A stretch of DNA of 64,000 bases from Sutcliffiella horikoshii. GTDB lineage: Bacteria > Bacillota > Bacilli > Bacillales > Bacillaceae_I. The stretch covers positions 310,001-374,000 of the forward strand of contig NZ_JAIVKY010000006.1 of NCBI RefSeq assembly GCF_020524325.1, written 5' to 3'. Below, one piece after another: positions 51,480-61,295 of the stretch. The first letter of the stretch is position 1. Each line of letters starts with the position of its first letter. The notes under the pieces are model-generated. The model saw only the letters and a list, made by a program, of their open reading frames with translations. It did no database searches and was not told the DNA's origin. Made by a program: the position numbers and the translations under genes.

Positions 51480-54245
51480 TTATCTTCTTTTCCTGTTCTT
51501 TGCTTTTAGCAATTGATTCATACGATCCTCAGTTGCTTTTGTTTCTTTCGGCTTATCTTCTGTATCTTTTCGTGGTTTAAACTCTTTCATTTCTTTTATT
51601 TTCGGTTCTTCCCTTTTTACAGACTGATTCGATTTTAGTGGCGCTTTATTTCTTTTAATGACCGGTGTCTTCCATTTTTTCTCTGACTGGTCCTTTTCAT
51701 TTTTCTCCTTTCCTTTTTTCCAGAAAGCAAATGATATCAAACCAAACCTTCTAATAAAAATCTCAATAATCAGTAAGAAAAATGCAAGGATGATAAAAGG
51801 CAGCCACACCGTCTGAGATTGGTAAACATTTTTATGATAGGAACGGAAGGCATCTTTTGGGTCTTCTATCAGCATTCCATTTTGGTTGGCTGCAATACTT
51901 TCAAGCAACTCCAAATTTACCGGCCTTTGTTCAAATTCTGTGGAAAAAGGGACAACCATTCCGCTTGTATAGGTGGAGACTATCTCCCCTTCCTCTTCTT
52001 GTGTAATATTGAGAAAGTAAATATCGGGTATGGCTGCAAATTCCACTTCATATTGTCCAGGTCCCACCATCTTACTTTTCGCGTCTTCTATAATCTGCCC
52101 CTTATTGTTTGAAACAGATATAGAAACCGGCATTAATATATCCTCAACCGCTTCCACCTTTACAGATGCTTTTCCTCCATCTACAGAGGTTGTTATGTCA
52201 TAAGCTCCTTGTTCATAAGATGGCAATGACCATGTCACCATCTCGTTCCAAAAAGAGGTCCATTCTTCCCAAGAAGGGAATCCACCACTCCAAACTCCGG
52301 AAACATCGGAGGTCCAAGCGATCGTCCTCCCCAGACCATAATTCATTCGAGCGAGGATCGGATCCTCTTTTTCACTTGAAATAATCTGCTCAGCCCTAGA
52401 TTTCAGAGTAGTTGCAATATAAGTATTAAGAAACGGTGTCCCACTTTCAAACCTTTTAGACCAATCATACCCTGCATAGACAGTCGGTACATGTGGATTG
52501 TCTTCAATATATGTTTGGGTGGTAAGGGCGGTTTCTCTTGAAAGAATACTCGGGACCGCACTTGCCTCATATACTTCGTAAAATCTACCTGTCCCTATTT
52601 CTGCCAGTTCTTCCAGCAGGGAAGTATCTGCATCCCCACCGATTGCTACGGTGGATAATGTTACATTGTTCGTTAAACCTTCTTCAATGATTTCTTCATA
52701 AGGTCCATCATTGGATTGTCCATCCGTTAATAAAATAATATGCTTGCGTTTTAAGTCCATCTCATTCAATTGCTCATAAGCCCTATCTAAAGCTGGAAAG
52801 ATATCTGTTCCACCACCCAATGCAGTTGAACGAATTGTTTCAATAACCTCTTCTTTATTTTTGATCGGCTCTGTTTCTACGACTGTCCAAGGCTCCGTGT
52901 CAAAGGCAATGAAGCCAAATGTGTCCTCTTCTTTTAACAGTTCCACAGAACGTGCTGCAGCTTCTTTCGCTAGATCAAATTTTTCCCCCATCATACTTCC
53001 GGAACGGTCCAATACAATGATTAAACCAAGTGAGGGGATTTCCTTTTTCCCTTTTACATCCATATCCACCGGAAGTATTTTTTCAATGGGAGTCTGGAAA
53101 TAACCACCGAGACCATAAGATTCATTGCCGCCTGTCATCGTAAAACCTACACCAAAGTCCCTCACTGCTGTTTCAATGAGTTCCATCTGATTACCACTTA
53201 AAAGGTGACCCGACACATTATGGAAAATAATACTTTCATATGCCAGGAAACCGCTGAGTGTCGTCGGCAGCAGGCTCGGGTGGATGCGATCAATCTTCCA
53301 GCCGCTTGCATCTAGTGCGCGGAACACATTATCCCCCTCACCCTCTTGGTCGACCATAAGTACTTTAGGCTCTCCCGAAACTTGTGTTAAAGAGTGAGAT
53401 ATATTGTTCTCCACAATTTTATCTACTTTAGGAAAAATCTCTGCTTTGAATGTGTACAATCCTGGATCTATTAAAGGTATGGAATAGGAATAATTATTCG
53501 ATCCTTTTGCCACGACAATTTCTTCTTTAATAATGGTTTCATTATTCTGGGTAATATGCAAAGTGGCTGTTGTGTCTACATTGGCCTCTAATCCTACTTG
53601 AAATGGGACCGCTTCCCCTTCAAAGCTTGATTGTGGCGTATGAAAGGATTGAAGCGACACATCTTCCACATATGGTGATTGAAAAGCCATTGCATCCATC
53701 TCTATATTTCTTCCTGAATAAAAAGTGGATTGTTTGGCACTATTGCCGTTTGTTTCTACTCCATCCGTCATTAAAACAATTCTGCCTTTACGATCCTCCG
53801 GGATGTAATTTGCAGCGAACTTCAAACCATCTTCTAAATTTGTGAATTGAGGGCTGTCATTTACGGAAAGTTGTTGAATCATTTCTGCTTGATTGGTAAA
53901 GGAGCGTTCAAGTTTTGGCTTTTCTGAAAAAGTTACTATGCTAAAACTATCTTCTTCTTTCTTTTGCTTGATCGCCTCATTAATAGAGGAAAGAATTTCC
54001 CCTTCCATCCTCTTTACACTGTCGGACTGATCGACAAGAAAAACGGTATGAACTCCTTTTACTGGAGAAAAAAAGGATGGCATACATAACCCAAATATAA
54101 GTAACAAATAGATAATGCTTCGCAAGGAGAGGATGATATACTCCTTTTTTCGCTTTGTTTTCTTCTTACGCCAGAACAGAACAAGACTGATTAGGACCGG
54201 GATAAGAAATAAAAGCATGAGAGGGTATTCAATTTGAAATTCCAC
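51480..54245 (-). CDS. Membrane protein with two VWA domains and a GATase-like middle
   Basis: A 921-residue protein and the last gene of the eight-gene operon. Two N-terminal membrane segments (about 8-25, 39-58) are followed by VWA domain 1 with a MIDAS at Asp72-Ser74-Ser76 (VDQSDS) and TDGVETNG. Next come a beta-sandwich stretch and a glutamine-amidotransferase-like segment (about 293-400, MTGGNESYGLGGYF). VWA domain 2 has DRSGS at 413-417 and LLTDGQSNDG. A third membrane segment (FIILAFFLLIIEIFI) precedes a Lys/Glu-rich cytoplasmic tail. It overlaps the upstream VWA gene by 17 bp. Both VWA domains appear able to bind a metal. Confidence 0.85.
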   Translation of the reverse strand: MEFQIEYPLMLLFLIPVLISLVLFWRKKKTKRKKEYIILSLRSIIYLLLIFGLCMPSFFSPVKGVHTVFLVDQSDSVKRMEGEILSSINEAIKQKKEEDSFSIVTFSEKPKLERSFTNQAEMIQQLSVNDSPQFTNLEDGLKFAANYIPEDRKGRIVLMTDGVETNGNSAKQSTFYSGRNIEMDAMAFQSPYVEDVSLQSFHTPQSSFEGEAVPFQVGLEANVDTTATLHITQNNETIIKEEIVVAKGSNNYSYSIPLIDPGLYTFKAEIFPKVDKIVENNISHSLTQVSGEPKVLMVDQEGEGDNVFRALDASGWKIDRIHPSLLPTTLSGFLAYESIIFHNVSGHLLSGNQMELIETAVRDFGVGFTMTGGNESYGLGGYFQTPIEKILPVDMDVKGKKEIPSLGLIIVLDRSGSMMGEKFDLAKEAAARSVELLKEEDTFGFIAFDTEPWTVVETEPIKNKEEVIETIRSTALGGGTDIFPALDRAYEQLNEMDLKRKHIILLTDGQSNDGPYEEIIEEGLTNNVTLSTVAIGGDADTSLLEELAEIGTGRFYEVYEASAVPSILSRETALTTQTYIEDNPHVPTVYAGYDWSKRFESGTPFLNTYIATTLKSRAEQIISSEKEDPILARMNYGLGRTIAWTSDVSGVWSGGFPSWEEWTSFWNEMVTWSLPSYEQGAYDITTSVDGGKASVKVEAVEDILMPVSISVSNNKGQIIEDAKSKMVGPGQYEVEFAAIPDIYFLNITQEEEGEIVSTYTSGMVVPFSTEFEQRPVNLELLESIAANQNGMLIEDPKDAFRSYHKNVYQSQTVWLPFIILAFFLLIIEIFIRRFGLISFAFWKKGKEKNEKDQSEKKWKTPVIKRNKAPLKSNQSVKREEPKIKEMKEFKPRKDTEDKPKETKATEDRMNQLLKAKNRKRR

Positions 54246-56040
54246 GTCTGTAAACCTCCCATTCTACCAATAGTACGACAAGAGCAAGCATCAAAAACAA
54301 ATATGAGATGTTTTTGCTGGTTGTAGTCTCCTCTTCTTGATCGACCGAAGAAACAGCTGAAACGGCAAAGCTCTCTTCTGTATGAATCGACTTTTCTGAA
54401 TCCTCTAACATGATGGTAAAAGCCCTTGATTCTTCCATTTGGTCCTTTGTCTCTTTTAGAGTATACAAACCTGGAGCTAGAGGGAGTTCCATTGGTTGTT
54501 CAAAGGTTTCATAAGTGAAGACAACCTTACCATCCCTATTGAGGATTTCCGCTTTTCTAACATCGGAAGCTGGAAAATAATCCATCGTCTGACCAGGATA
54601 GAAATAACCCAACATCCCCTTCTTCTGTGTCAATTCCTGTATAGAATGGAACATGAATAAAGGGAATCCCGCATGAAGTGGCCAATCACTGGAACCAAGT
54701 TCAAAAGTTACCACAATAATCGGATATCCATCGTATGTTCCTGAAAGAATCAGCGGTGTTTCTCCACGGCTTGCCACTACATCTAATGAGGAAAATTCTT
54801 TTGAAGTAAAAGCCTTTTCCACATAAACATTCTCCATTTCTACTGATTGCATTAATGGATCTGCCATACTTGCCGAAACTTTACCAGAAAGCTCCACTTC
54901 TTCTTCTCCATCTTCACCTGACAGGAACACTAGCTTAGGACCAGTCGGCCAGTCGCTTCTTTCCACGCCTTTAATGAGGTGAGCACCATCAAATTTATCT
55001 TCCTCCGCTGAATCGGAGGAAAGGTGGATGACATTGGTGCTTGCTATTTCTACAGCCTTTCTTGCAAATGGATGTATGTCTTTATGAACGTAAACTGTAG
55101 GGTCTTGTTGCTGTCCCAGAAAAGCGAATTGTTCATTGTCTAACTTATATTGCTTATCACCACTGACGACAGCTCTATACATCGTCGCAGGTGGCAGGTC
55201 TTCAAGGTAAATAGTCTTTACTTTGTTCCCTTTCACTGTTTCAGTAACTTGTTGTAAGACTTCCTCTCCATCATTAAAGATAGATAATTCAAAGTCCTTT
55301 GAATCGTCTCCTTCATTTTTCACCGTAACTACCCCAACTACTTTGTTTTCACGCATGGTTACCCCAAATGTTTCAACTGCTAAATTCTGGTGGGAATTCC
55401 CCATGTTATGTGCAAAAAAGGTGGTGTTCTCATGAAGCTCCAGTGTTGCTTCTTTGGAATAATTATCGGTTAAAAGCTGTATGTTTCCGTTTTCTTCTCC
55501 TAAAAGACTTTTCGCCATATTGATGGAATCTCTCACGTTTGCTGAAGCGTAAGAAGGTCCCAAGCTTTCCACAAGGTCGACTACTTCTTTATGGGATTGA
55601 GACCTTTCCAGTAGAATTTCGGGAGTTTCCTTGGCCACGATAACAGTCATTTCTTGATGATCCACTTTATCAAGTGTCTGCACCATTTTCTCCTTGGCCA
55701 ACTCCAGGCGGGACTTTTCCCCTTCCATTGCAATCATAGATGCGGATGTATCCACAATGAAAATGATATGATCTCCCTCAATGCCTTCCTTCTCAAAGAA
55801 CGGCTGAGTCAAAGTGAAAATTAGAAACAACAGCGCCAATAACTGAAGGTATAACAGCAGATGGTGCTGCAGCTTCCTCCACCAAGCTTGGGCTTCAAAT
55901 TCGTTCATCCATTCCTGCCATAATAAGACAGAAGGAATTTCTTTCTTTTCATACTGCTTTCGAAAAAAATACATCAAAATAACTAAAAGTAAAAATGCAC
56001 TGAACAAAAAATATATTGGTGCTGTAAAACCCATTCCCAT
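54229..56040 (-). CDS. BatA-type VWA membrane protein
   Basis: A 603-residue protein: N-terminal BatA-like membrane region (APIYFLFSAFLLLVILMYFF, LLLYLQLLALLFLIFTLTQP), then a VWA domain with MIDAS DTSAS (FIVDTSASMIAM), a long extracytoplasmic beta-rich part and a C-terminal membrane helix (LFLMLALVVLLVEW). Start at ATG 56040, overlapping the DUF58 stop (TGATG). Works with MoxR and DUF58 partners in related systems; its exact client is unknown. Confidence 0.87.
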   Translation of the reverse strand: MGMGFTAPIYFLFSAFLLLVILMYFFRKQYEKKEIPSVLLWQEWMNEFEAQAWWRKLQHHLLLYLQLLALLFLIFTLTQPFFEKEGIEGDHIIFIVDTSASMIAMEGEKSRLELAKEKMVQTLDKVDHQEMTVIVAKETPEILLERSQSHKEVVDLVESLGPSYASANVRDSINMAKSLLGEENGNIQLLTDNYSKEATLELHENTTFFAHNMGNSHQNLAVETFGVTMRENKVVGVVTVKNEGDDSKDFELSIFNDGEEVLQQVTETVKGNKVKTIYLEDLPPATMYRAVVSGDKQYKLDNEQFAFLGQQQDPTVYVHKDIHPFARKAVEIASTNVIHLSSDSAEEDKFDGAHLIKGVERSDWPTGPKLVFLSGEDGEEEVELSGKVSASMADPLMQSVEMENVYVEKAFTSKEFSSLDVVASRGETPLILSGTYDGYPIIVVTFELGSSDWPLHAGFPLFMFHSIQELTQKKGMLGYFYPGQTMDYFPASDVRKAEILNRDGKVVFTYETFEQPMELPLAPGLYTLKETKDQMEESRAFTIMLEDSEKSIHTEESFAVSAVSSVDQEEETTTSKNISYLFLMLALVVLLVEWEVYRRGISN

Positions 56041-56903
56041 CACCTAATCCAACCTTTAGAGGTCATCCTTTTGAATAAAATATCTTCCACTTTTTCTCCT
56101 GCATGGCACATAAGGTAAGAGATACCCCTTTCAAAACAAAAACCCTCTAGCATCTCCATCCTTTGTTGCATTTTTTCTTTATAATTCTTTCTAGCAAAAT
56201 CAGAAACTGTTACATTAACTTCCTGATTGGTTTCACTGTCAACCAGCATAAAATCACCATCGAAACTTGGATCTACTTCATCCTCTTCTAACACTTGCAG
56301 CAAATAGATTTGCTGTCGATTCGCTTGTATAATTTTCAATGTGTGGATGACCGAGTCAAGAGGTTCCAATAAATCGCTGATAACGAAGGACACACTGCTT
56401 TTTCTTTGAACATGGTTTAAAACTGCCTCAGAGAATAGCAACGAGGACTCTTTGGCTTTTATCTCCTCGACATATTGAAGCATCTGATGGAGGTGTCCTT
56501 TTCCTTTGCGATATAAATAAGGGGCCTGCTCCCCATGAACATCAATAATGGATATTCGATCATCCTGACTAAGCCCAATATAGGCAAATGACGCTGCAAG
56601 TGTTTTGGCAAGGTTCCATTTGGCGGGGGAACTTGCCATGGAATTTGTACAATCCAGATAAATGGAAGCAGATAGCTCTTGTTCATCTAGATACCGTTTT
56701 ATATAGTGCTTTTGGGTACGTGCAAAGATATTCCAGTCCACTTGCCTAAGGTCGTCCCCTTGTTCATATACGCGATAATCAGAGAAATCATGAGATGCTC
56801 CGAACCTATTCGACTTTCTTGTTCCTTTATGCCAGCTTCTCTTGAGCTTTCCTGCCTGAAGTGTATGGGCCTGTAGCTGCTTTGTAATGATAGAATTCAG
56901 CAT
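56040..56903 (-). CDS. DUF58 domain protein
   Basis: A 287-residue protein with the DUF58 core (RVYEQGDDLRQVDWNIFART) and a VWA-like fold (SIYLDCTNSMASSPAKWNLA). DUF58 proteins are partners of MoxR ATPases. It is cytoplasmic here: no membrane segment is seen, unlike YeaD-type members with N-terminal helices. Six bp after the moxR stop. Confidence 0.87.
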   Translation of the reverse strand: MLNSIITKQLQAHTLQAGKLKRSWHKGTRKSNRFGASHDFSDYRVYEQGDDLRQVDWNIFARTQKHYIKRYLDEQELSASIYLDCTNSMASSPAKWNLAKTLAASFAYIGLSQDDRISIIDVHGEQAPYLYRKGKGHLHQMLQYVEEIKAKESSLLFSEAVLNHVQRKSSVSFVISDLLEPLDSVIHTLKIIQANRQQIYLLQVLEEDEVDPSFDGDFMLVDSETNQEVNVTVSDFARKNYKEKMQQRMEMLEGFCFERGISYLMCHAGEKVEDILFKRMTSKGWIR

Positions 56904-56909
56904 ACTAAT

Positions 56910-57917
56910 CTACCTTACATTCAATACTTTATCAGTGTACTGAATGGCATCTTCTAGAATAAGATCTTCTCTAATCCCAGAAGCCTCTCCTTCAAAATTT
57001 AAGAACAACCGATGACGAAGGACAGGGATGGCAGCATGTTTAATATCCCCTTTGGAAACATGAAAGCGCCCTGAGCAAAATGCTCTTGCTTTTGCAACCT
57101 TAATTAAGCTTTGAACTCCACGCGGCCCCACACCGTATCGGACATATTTTTTAACAAGCTCACTAGCATGCTCTTCTTCAGGATGAGTTGCCATGATAAG
57201 CTGTACCGTGTAGTCTAACAACTCCTGTGAAACTAGTATTTCCTTTACTGCCAATTGAATCTTTTGCATCTTTTCTGTATCTAAGAGCTTCTGAACATGA
57301 TAGGATTCCGTGCCTGTTGTCCTTTTTATAATTTCATATAGCTCTTCTTTCTTTGGATAGCCCATGTTAATTTTTAATAGAAAACGGTCCATCTGCGCTT
57401 CAGGCAGAGGATACGTTCCTTCCATATCAATTGGGTTCTGTGTAGCCAGCACAAAGAATGGGGAGGAAACCTTTCGCGTTTCGCCCATGATGGTTACCGT
57501 CTTTTCTGCCATCGCCTCTAAAAGTGAACTCTGTGTTTTAGGAGTTGCCCGGTTTATTTCATCCGCCAGAACAATATTTGAAAATATAGGACCTTCATGA
57601 AACACGAAGGACTGTTTCCCATTTTCATGGATTTCAATCATTTTCGTACCGGTAATATCTGAAGGCATTAAGTCAGGTGTAAACTGGATTCTTGAGAAGT
57701 CGAAGCTTAAAACTTCTGATACGGTGCGAATAAGCATCGTTTTTCCCACACCTGGCATCCCTTCAAGCAATGCATGGCCATCTGACACCATCGCCCAAAT
57801 CAGTTGTTCAATCACTTCCTCCTGTCCAACAATCACCTTTCCAATTTCTTGTTTCACCTCTTGCAATGTATCTTGATAATATTTGAGTTCCTTTTCTTTC
57901 TCTTCCAGACTGATCAC
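56910..57917 (-). CDS. MoxR-type AAA+ ATPase
   Basis: A 335-residue AAA+ ATPase of the MoxR/RavA group: Walker A EGMPGVGKTM, Walker B IVLADEINR, sensor 1 LATQNPIDMEGTYPLPEAQM, sensor 2 GVGPRGVQSL. MoxR proteins act as chaperones that mature VWA-protein complexes. It lies in the middle of the operon with VWA and DUF58 partners downstream, with no gap after the coiled-coil gene. Confidence 0.93.
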   Translation of the reverse strand: MISLEEKEKELKYYQDTLQEVKQEIGKVIVGQEEVIEQLIWAMVSDGHALLEGMPGVGKTMLIRTVSEVLSFDFSRIQFTPDLMPSDITGTKMIEIHENGKQSFVFHEGPIFSNIVLADEINRATPKTQSSLLEAMAEKTVTIMGETRKVSSPFFVLATQNPIDMEGTYPLPEAQMDRFLLKINMGYPKKEELYEIIKRTTGTESYHVQKLLDTEKMQKIQLAVKEILVSQELLDYTVQLIMATHPEEEHASELVKKYVRYGVGPRGVQSLIKVAKARAFCSGRFHVSKGDIKHAAIPVLRHRLFLNFEGEASGIREDLILEDAIQYTDKVLNVR

Positions 57918-59510
57918 TTAATCTGCTCCCTTCGGATCCACTTCACTAAAGTATTCTTTGACGACATTTTCTAACCTTGATGGCAATTGCATTCTATCAA
58001 GTGATTCCCTGTAGGACTTTTCATAGGAAGAGAATACCTCTCCATACGGTCTTGCTTCCCCTCTTAAGGTCGGAGAATCTGGAGCATCTTCGTATTGGGA
58101 TTGTCCTTCCCCTGTTGGACCGCCATCCGTTTCATTTTGGATATCGCTTTGGATGTTGGAGGGAACGGTAAAGGTTTGTTCACCTACACCAACACCAGCC
58201 CCAAGGCCGCCACCTGCTGGACCTTGGCCTTGGCCTTGGCTGCCTCCTCCTGCACCTTGACCTTGACCTTGGCCTTGTCCCTGGCCTTGTCCCTGGCCTT
58301 GTCCCTGACCTTGTCCTTGTCCCTGACCTTGTCCTTGTCCCTGGCCTTGTCCTTGTCCCTGACCTTGCCCTTGACTCTGTCCTTGGCCTGGATTTTGGTT
58401 TTGCGCGGTTTGATTTGAAGTAGGATTGTTAGAATTGGATAAAGTCAGCTTAGAAGGATTCAAACCTGCTTGCGACATTTTCCCGTGTTGATTAGAAGCT
58501 GCTGTTTGAAGAGCATTTTGTAATGCTTCCATATCTGACAGTGCCGAAATGTCCTGCAACAGTTCTTCTAGTTGTTCTAACAATGCTTCTAATTCCTCCT
58601 CAGACATTTCATCCATATCCATATTTGTTTGACCCAAAAGACTTTCCGAAAGTTCCGACAACTCTTCTTTCTCTTTATCAGATAAGGAACCGATATTTTT
58701 CTTCATTTCATTTAGAAGTTTTTCAAGTTCCTCATTTTTTTTATTTAAAGCAAGGTTCGCTATGGAGTTATCTGGTTGATCTTTTGCTAGTTCTTTTAAG
58801 CTCTCTTCCTTCTCTTGAAGCTCTTTCATCTTTTCAGCTAAGTTATTTTCTTTTTCCATTAGTTCTTTCAGGAGCTCATCTGCATCTTTTTCATTTTTAA
58901 GTTCTTTAAGCTCATCTAACTCTTCCTTAATGCCTTCATTATCTTTCAAATCCTCGGTATCTTTTTTTACCTTTTCAAGTGTTTCCTCTACAATTTCACG
59001 TTCCGCCTCTACCGCCTGTGCCTCCTGCATTTTGGTATTTGGAAACAAAATCAATAATGTGATAGCGCAGGCGGTTAAGAAGGTCATTAATAATATTTTT
59101 GGTTGAAAATGTTTTAATTTCGCTTCTTTAATGTCATTTTCTTTTCGCTTGAGATGGCTGTAAGCCTCTTTTCGCTGTAATTGTGCGACCAAGGAATTAT
59201 CGTTGACGTAATCGAGAGACGTAGTTAATCTATCCTCTTCCAGAAATCCATCTGAATATTTTGCTGCATCCCATGTCGAAGGTCTATTTCTCCAATAGAG
59301 TATGAATACCGCTAAACAGACGATTCCTCCTACCCAAAGAGCTTTTTCCATTAAATACGGAGTCACCACAATTCTAGCAACAATGAGCACACTCAAAAAG
59401 CTGACGCAAAATGCCAAGATGGCAAATTGCGCCTGTTTAGAAATGCGTTGAAACCGGAGCTTTCTTCTCACGGAAATGAGAAACCTGACTATTTGATCGT
59501 TTTCCTTCAT
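57918..59510 (-). CDS. Coiled-coil membrane protein with Gly-Gln tract
   Basis: A 530-residue protein. Two membrane segments lie at about 27-50 and 56-72 and a third at about 137-155. A long Glu/Lys/Leu coiled coil covers about 160-340. A Ser/Asn/Gln region follows, then a (Gly-Gln)n tract at about 375-420, a Gly-rich linker, and a conserved-looking C-terminal region (GEARPYGEVFSSYEKSYRES). The topology resembles DUF4175-like proteins in MoxR loci, but I do not recognise a family firmly. Its stop is directly followed by moxR. Confidence 0.7.
   Translation of the reverse strand: MKENDQIVRFLISVRRKLRFQRISKQAQFAILAFCVSFLSVLIVARIVVTPYLMEKALWVGGIVCLAVFILYWRNRPSTWDAAKYSDGFLEEDRLTTSLDYVNDNSLVAQLQRKEAYSHLKRKENDIKEAKLKHFQPKILLMTFLTACAITLLILFPNTKMQEAQAVEAEREIVEETLEKVKKDTEDLKDNEGIKEELDELKELKNEKDADELLKELMEKENNLAEKMKELQEKEESLKELAKDQPDNSIANLALNKKNEELEKLLNEMKKNIGSLSDKEKEELSELSESLLGQTNMDMDEMSEEELEALLEQLEELLQDISALSDMEALQNALQTAASNQHGKMSQAGLNPSKLTLSNSNNPTSNQTAQNQNPGQGQSQGQGQGQGQGQGQGQGQGQGQGQGQGQGQGQGQGQGQGQGAGGGSQGQGQGPAGGGLGAGVGVGEQTFTVPSNIQSDIQNETDGGPTGEGQSQYEDAPDSPTLRGEARPYGEVFSSYEKSYRESLDRMQLPSRLENVVKEYFSEVDPKGAD
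58254..58389 (-). repeat. In-frame hexanucleotide tract coding Gly-Gln repeats
   Basis: Within the coiled-coil protein gene, 6-bp units alternating GGNCAR encode about twenty Gly-Gln pairs with one Ser swap near the start and an AGGGS break near the end. Synonymous third-base changes form higher-order 12- and 18-bp blocks, a pattern typical of slippage-expanded tracts. Confidence 0.85.
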
Positions 59511-59517
59511 AGGTCAT

Positions 59518-60363
59518 CTACCCTTTTCGTGATCTCATATTTGGGCGTAACTTTTTAATACTAAGTAAAATCAAGATAATAGAAATGATGAGATAGGAAA
59601 TGATTAACCCCACACCAAGGTGCATATCTATTCCTGTCACATTCTTCAATTCCATTGCTGCACCAGGCTCAAACAGTGCAAGCATTACACCAAAGGGATT
59701 AAACATCGCAATAAAGTATGGGATTGGGTTTGCCTGTGGTCCAGTTGCCCCATATTGCGTAAAGCTAATTGTGAACATCGTAATAATTGCTGTCCCAGCG
59801 GCAAGGAAAAAGGCAACACCGTACGTACACACCATCGCTACAATCGTTTTACGGATAAGAGTGGAGAAGAAAACACCGATACTTCCCAAAGTAGCCATTG
59901 ATAGCAAATATACTCCGAATGTCAATAGCAGCAGCTTTGGTGAAATCCCACCAAATAAAAATACGATGCTATATAACGGCAAGCTTGATATTACAATTAA
60001 TAATAAAAATGACAGGGATGACACCAACTTGCTAACAATAATACTTGTTGAAGATTGCTGTGTTGTTAAAAGAATATTTAATGTCTGTTTTTCCCGCTCA
60101 CTGCTGATAATCCCTGCGGTCAATCCAGGAGTCATAAAGAAAATTAGAGCAAGCTGGACAAAGGCTAAGATCATGAACATGTTCTTACTATTTTCTGCTC
60201 GGAACATACCCATCGTATTAAACCTAGTCTCCATATAGATATAGAATAAGGCAATTAAGCCTAAAACTCCTAGATAGAATAGTATTCCCAAGAAGCTTTT
60301 GAAACTCCTGAAGCGTAACTTGAACTCTTTATTTAACATGGGGTTGATTAGTTGAGCTTTCAT
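59518..60363 (-). CDS. ABC-2 type transporter permease
   Basis: A 281-residue permease with six membrane segments (FLGILFYLGVLGLIALFYIY; LAFVQLALIFFMTPGLTAGI followed by SSEREKQTLNILLTTQQSST, typical of ABC-2 permeases). It partners the ATPase encoded immediately upstream (1-bp overlap). Substrate unknown; GldF/NatB-type exporters are the closest style. Confidence 0.87.
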   Translation of the reverse strand: MKAQLINPMLNKEFKLRFRSFKSFLGILFYLGVLGLIALFYIYMETRFNTMGMFRAENSKNMFMILAFVQLALIFFMTPGLTAGIISSEREKQTLNILLTTQQSSTSIIVSKLVSSLSFLLLIVISSLPLYSIVFLFGGISPKLLLLTFGVYLLSMATLGSIGVFFSTLIRKTIVAMVCTYGVAFFLAAGTAIITMFTISFTQYGATGPQANPIPYFIAMFNPFGVMLALFEPGAAMELKNVTGIDMHLGVGLIISYLIISIILILLSIKKLRPNMRSRKG

Positions 60364-61295
60364 TATTCCACACCCTTTGTAATTTCTAAGAAGATATCTT
60401 CTAGGTTAGATTCTTCTTGGCTTAACGATAGAATCATCACACCGGAATCTAATGCTTTTTTAAGCAATTCAACTTGTTCTTCGTCCGTACCTTCAAATGA
60501 GAAGGACAAGAGATTGGCGCGTTGTTCGCTTAGCTGAATGTTTGAAACACTAGGTATATCCTCGAAAAATTTAATGGCTTTATCAATATCTTTAAGTATA
60601 AGTACTTTCAATACTTTATTGGCTTGTAACTGTTGGTGGATTTCTTCTACTCTTCCTGTAGCAACAAGCTTACCACCGTTGATTACGCCAATTTCATCAC
60701 ACATTTCCGCAAGTTCTGGCAGGATATGAGAAGAAATCATGATGGTTTTGCCCATACTTTTCAATTCCCTCAATATTTCCCTCATTTCAATTCTAGCCCT
60801 TGGATCCAACCCCGATGCTGGTTCATCCAAAATTAATACTTCTGGGTCATGTATTAATGCTCTTGCTAGACAAAGACGCTGCTTCATCCCCCTTGATAAT
60901 ACATCTACGTAAGCATCTCTCTTATCTGTCAGATTTACAAGCTCTAGAAGCTGAGGAATCAGCTTCTTCCTTTCTTCCAAGGGAATGCCATAACTTGCTC
61001 CATAAAAGTCCAGATATTCATCTGTTTTAAACTGATCATAAACTCCAAAGAAGTCAGGCATATATCCAATATACTTCCTAACCATTTTGGGATATTTGGT
61101 AACATCATATCCGTTTACAAAAGCAGTTCCGGATGTAGGTGCAAGAAGGGTAGAAAGTATGGAAAACGTTGTAGATTTCCCTGCTCCATTATGTCCTACA
61201 AAACCAAATACTGTTCCTTTTTCTACCTTTAAATTTAATGAATCCAACGCTGTAAATTTTCCATATTTTTTCGTAAGATTAATGGTCTCTATCAT
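60363..61295 (-). CDS. ABC transporter ATP-binding protein
   Basis: A 310-residue ATPase: Walker A GHNGAGKST, Q-loop region YMPDFFGVYDQF, signature LSRGMKQRL, Walker B VLILDEPASGL and the switch His in MISSHIL. A C-terminal extension (220-310) is as in CcmA/NatA-type exporters. It overlaps the upstream gene by 4 bp and the permease gene by 1 bp, so a single machine is implied. Confidence 0.92.
   Translation of the reverse strand: MIETINLTKKYGKFTALDSLNLKVEKGTVFGFVGHNGAGKSTTFSILSTLLAPTSGTAFVNGYDVTKYPKMVRKYIGYMPDFFGVYDQFKTDEYLDFYGASYGIPLEERKKLIPQLLELVNLTDKRDAYVDVLSRGMKQRLCLARALIHDPEVLILDEPASGLDPRARIEMREILRELKSMGKTIMISSHILPELAEMCDEIGVINGGKLVATGRVEEIHQQLQANKVLKVLILKDIDKAIKFFEDIPSVSNIQLSEQRANLLSFSFEGTDEEQVELLKKALDSGVMILSLSQEESNLEDIFLEITKGVE

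Noticed and set aside
58095-58418. Antisense frame with Leu/Thr/Ser repeats opposite the Gly-Gln tract
   Set aside because: A direct by-product of the hexanucleotide tract in the real gene.
59600-60238. Antisense frame of 212 codons opposite the ABC permease
   Set aside because: Mirror of hydrophobic codons in the permease gene; no start signals.
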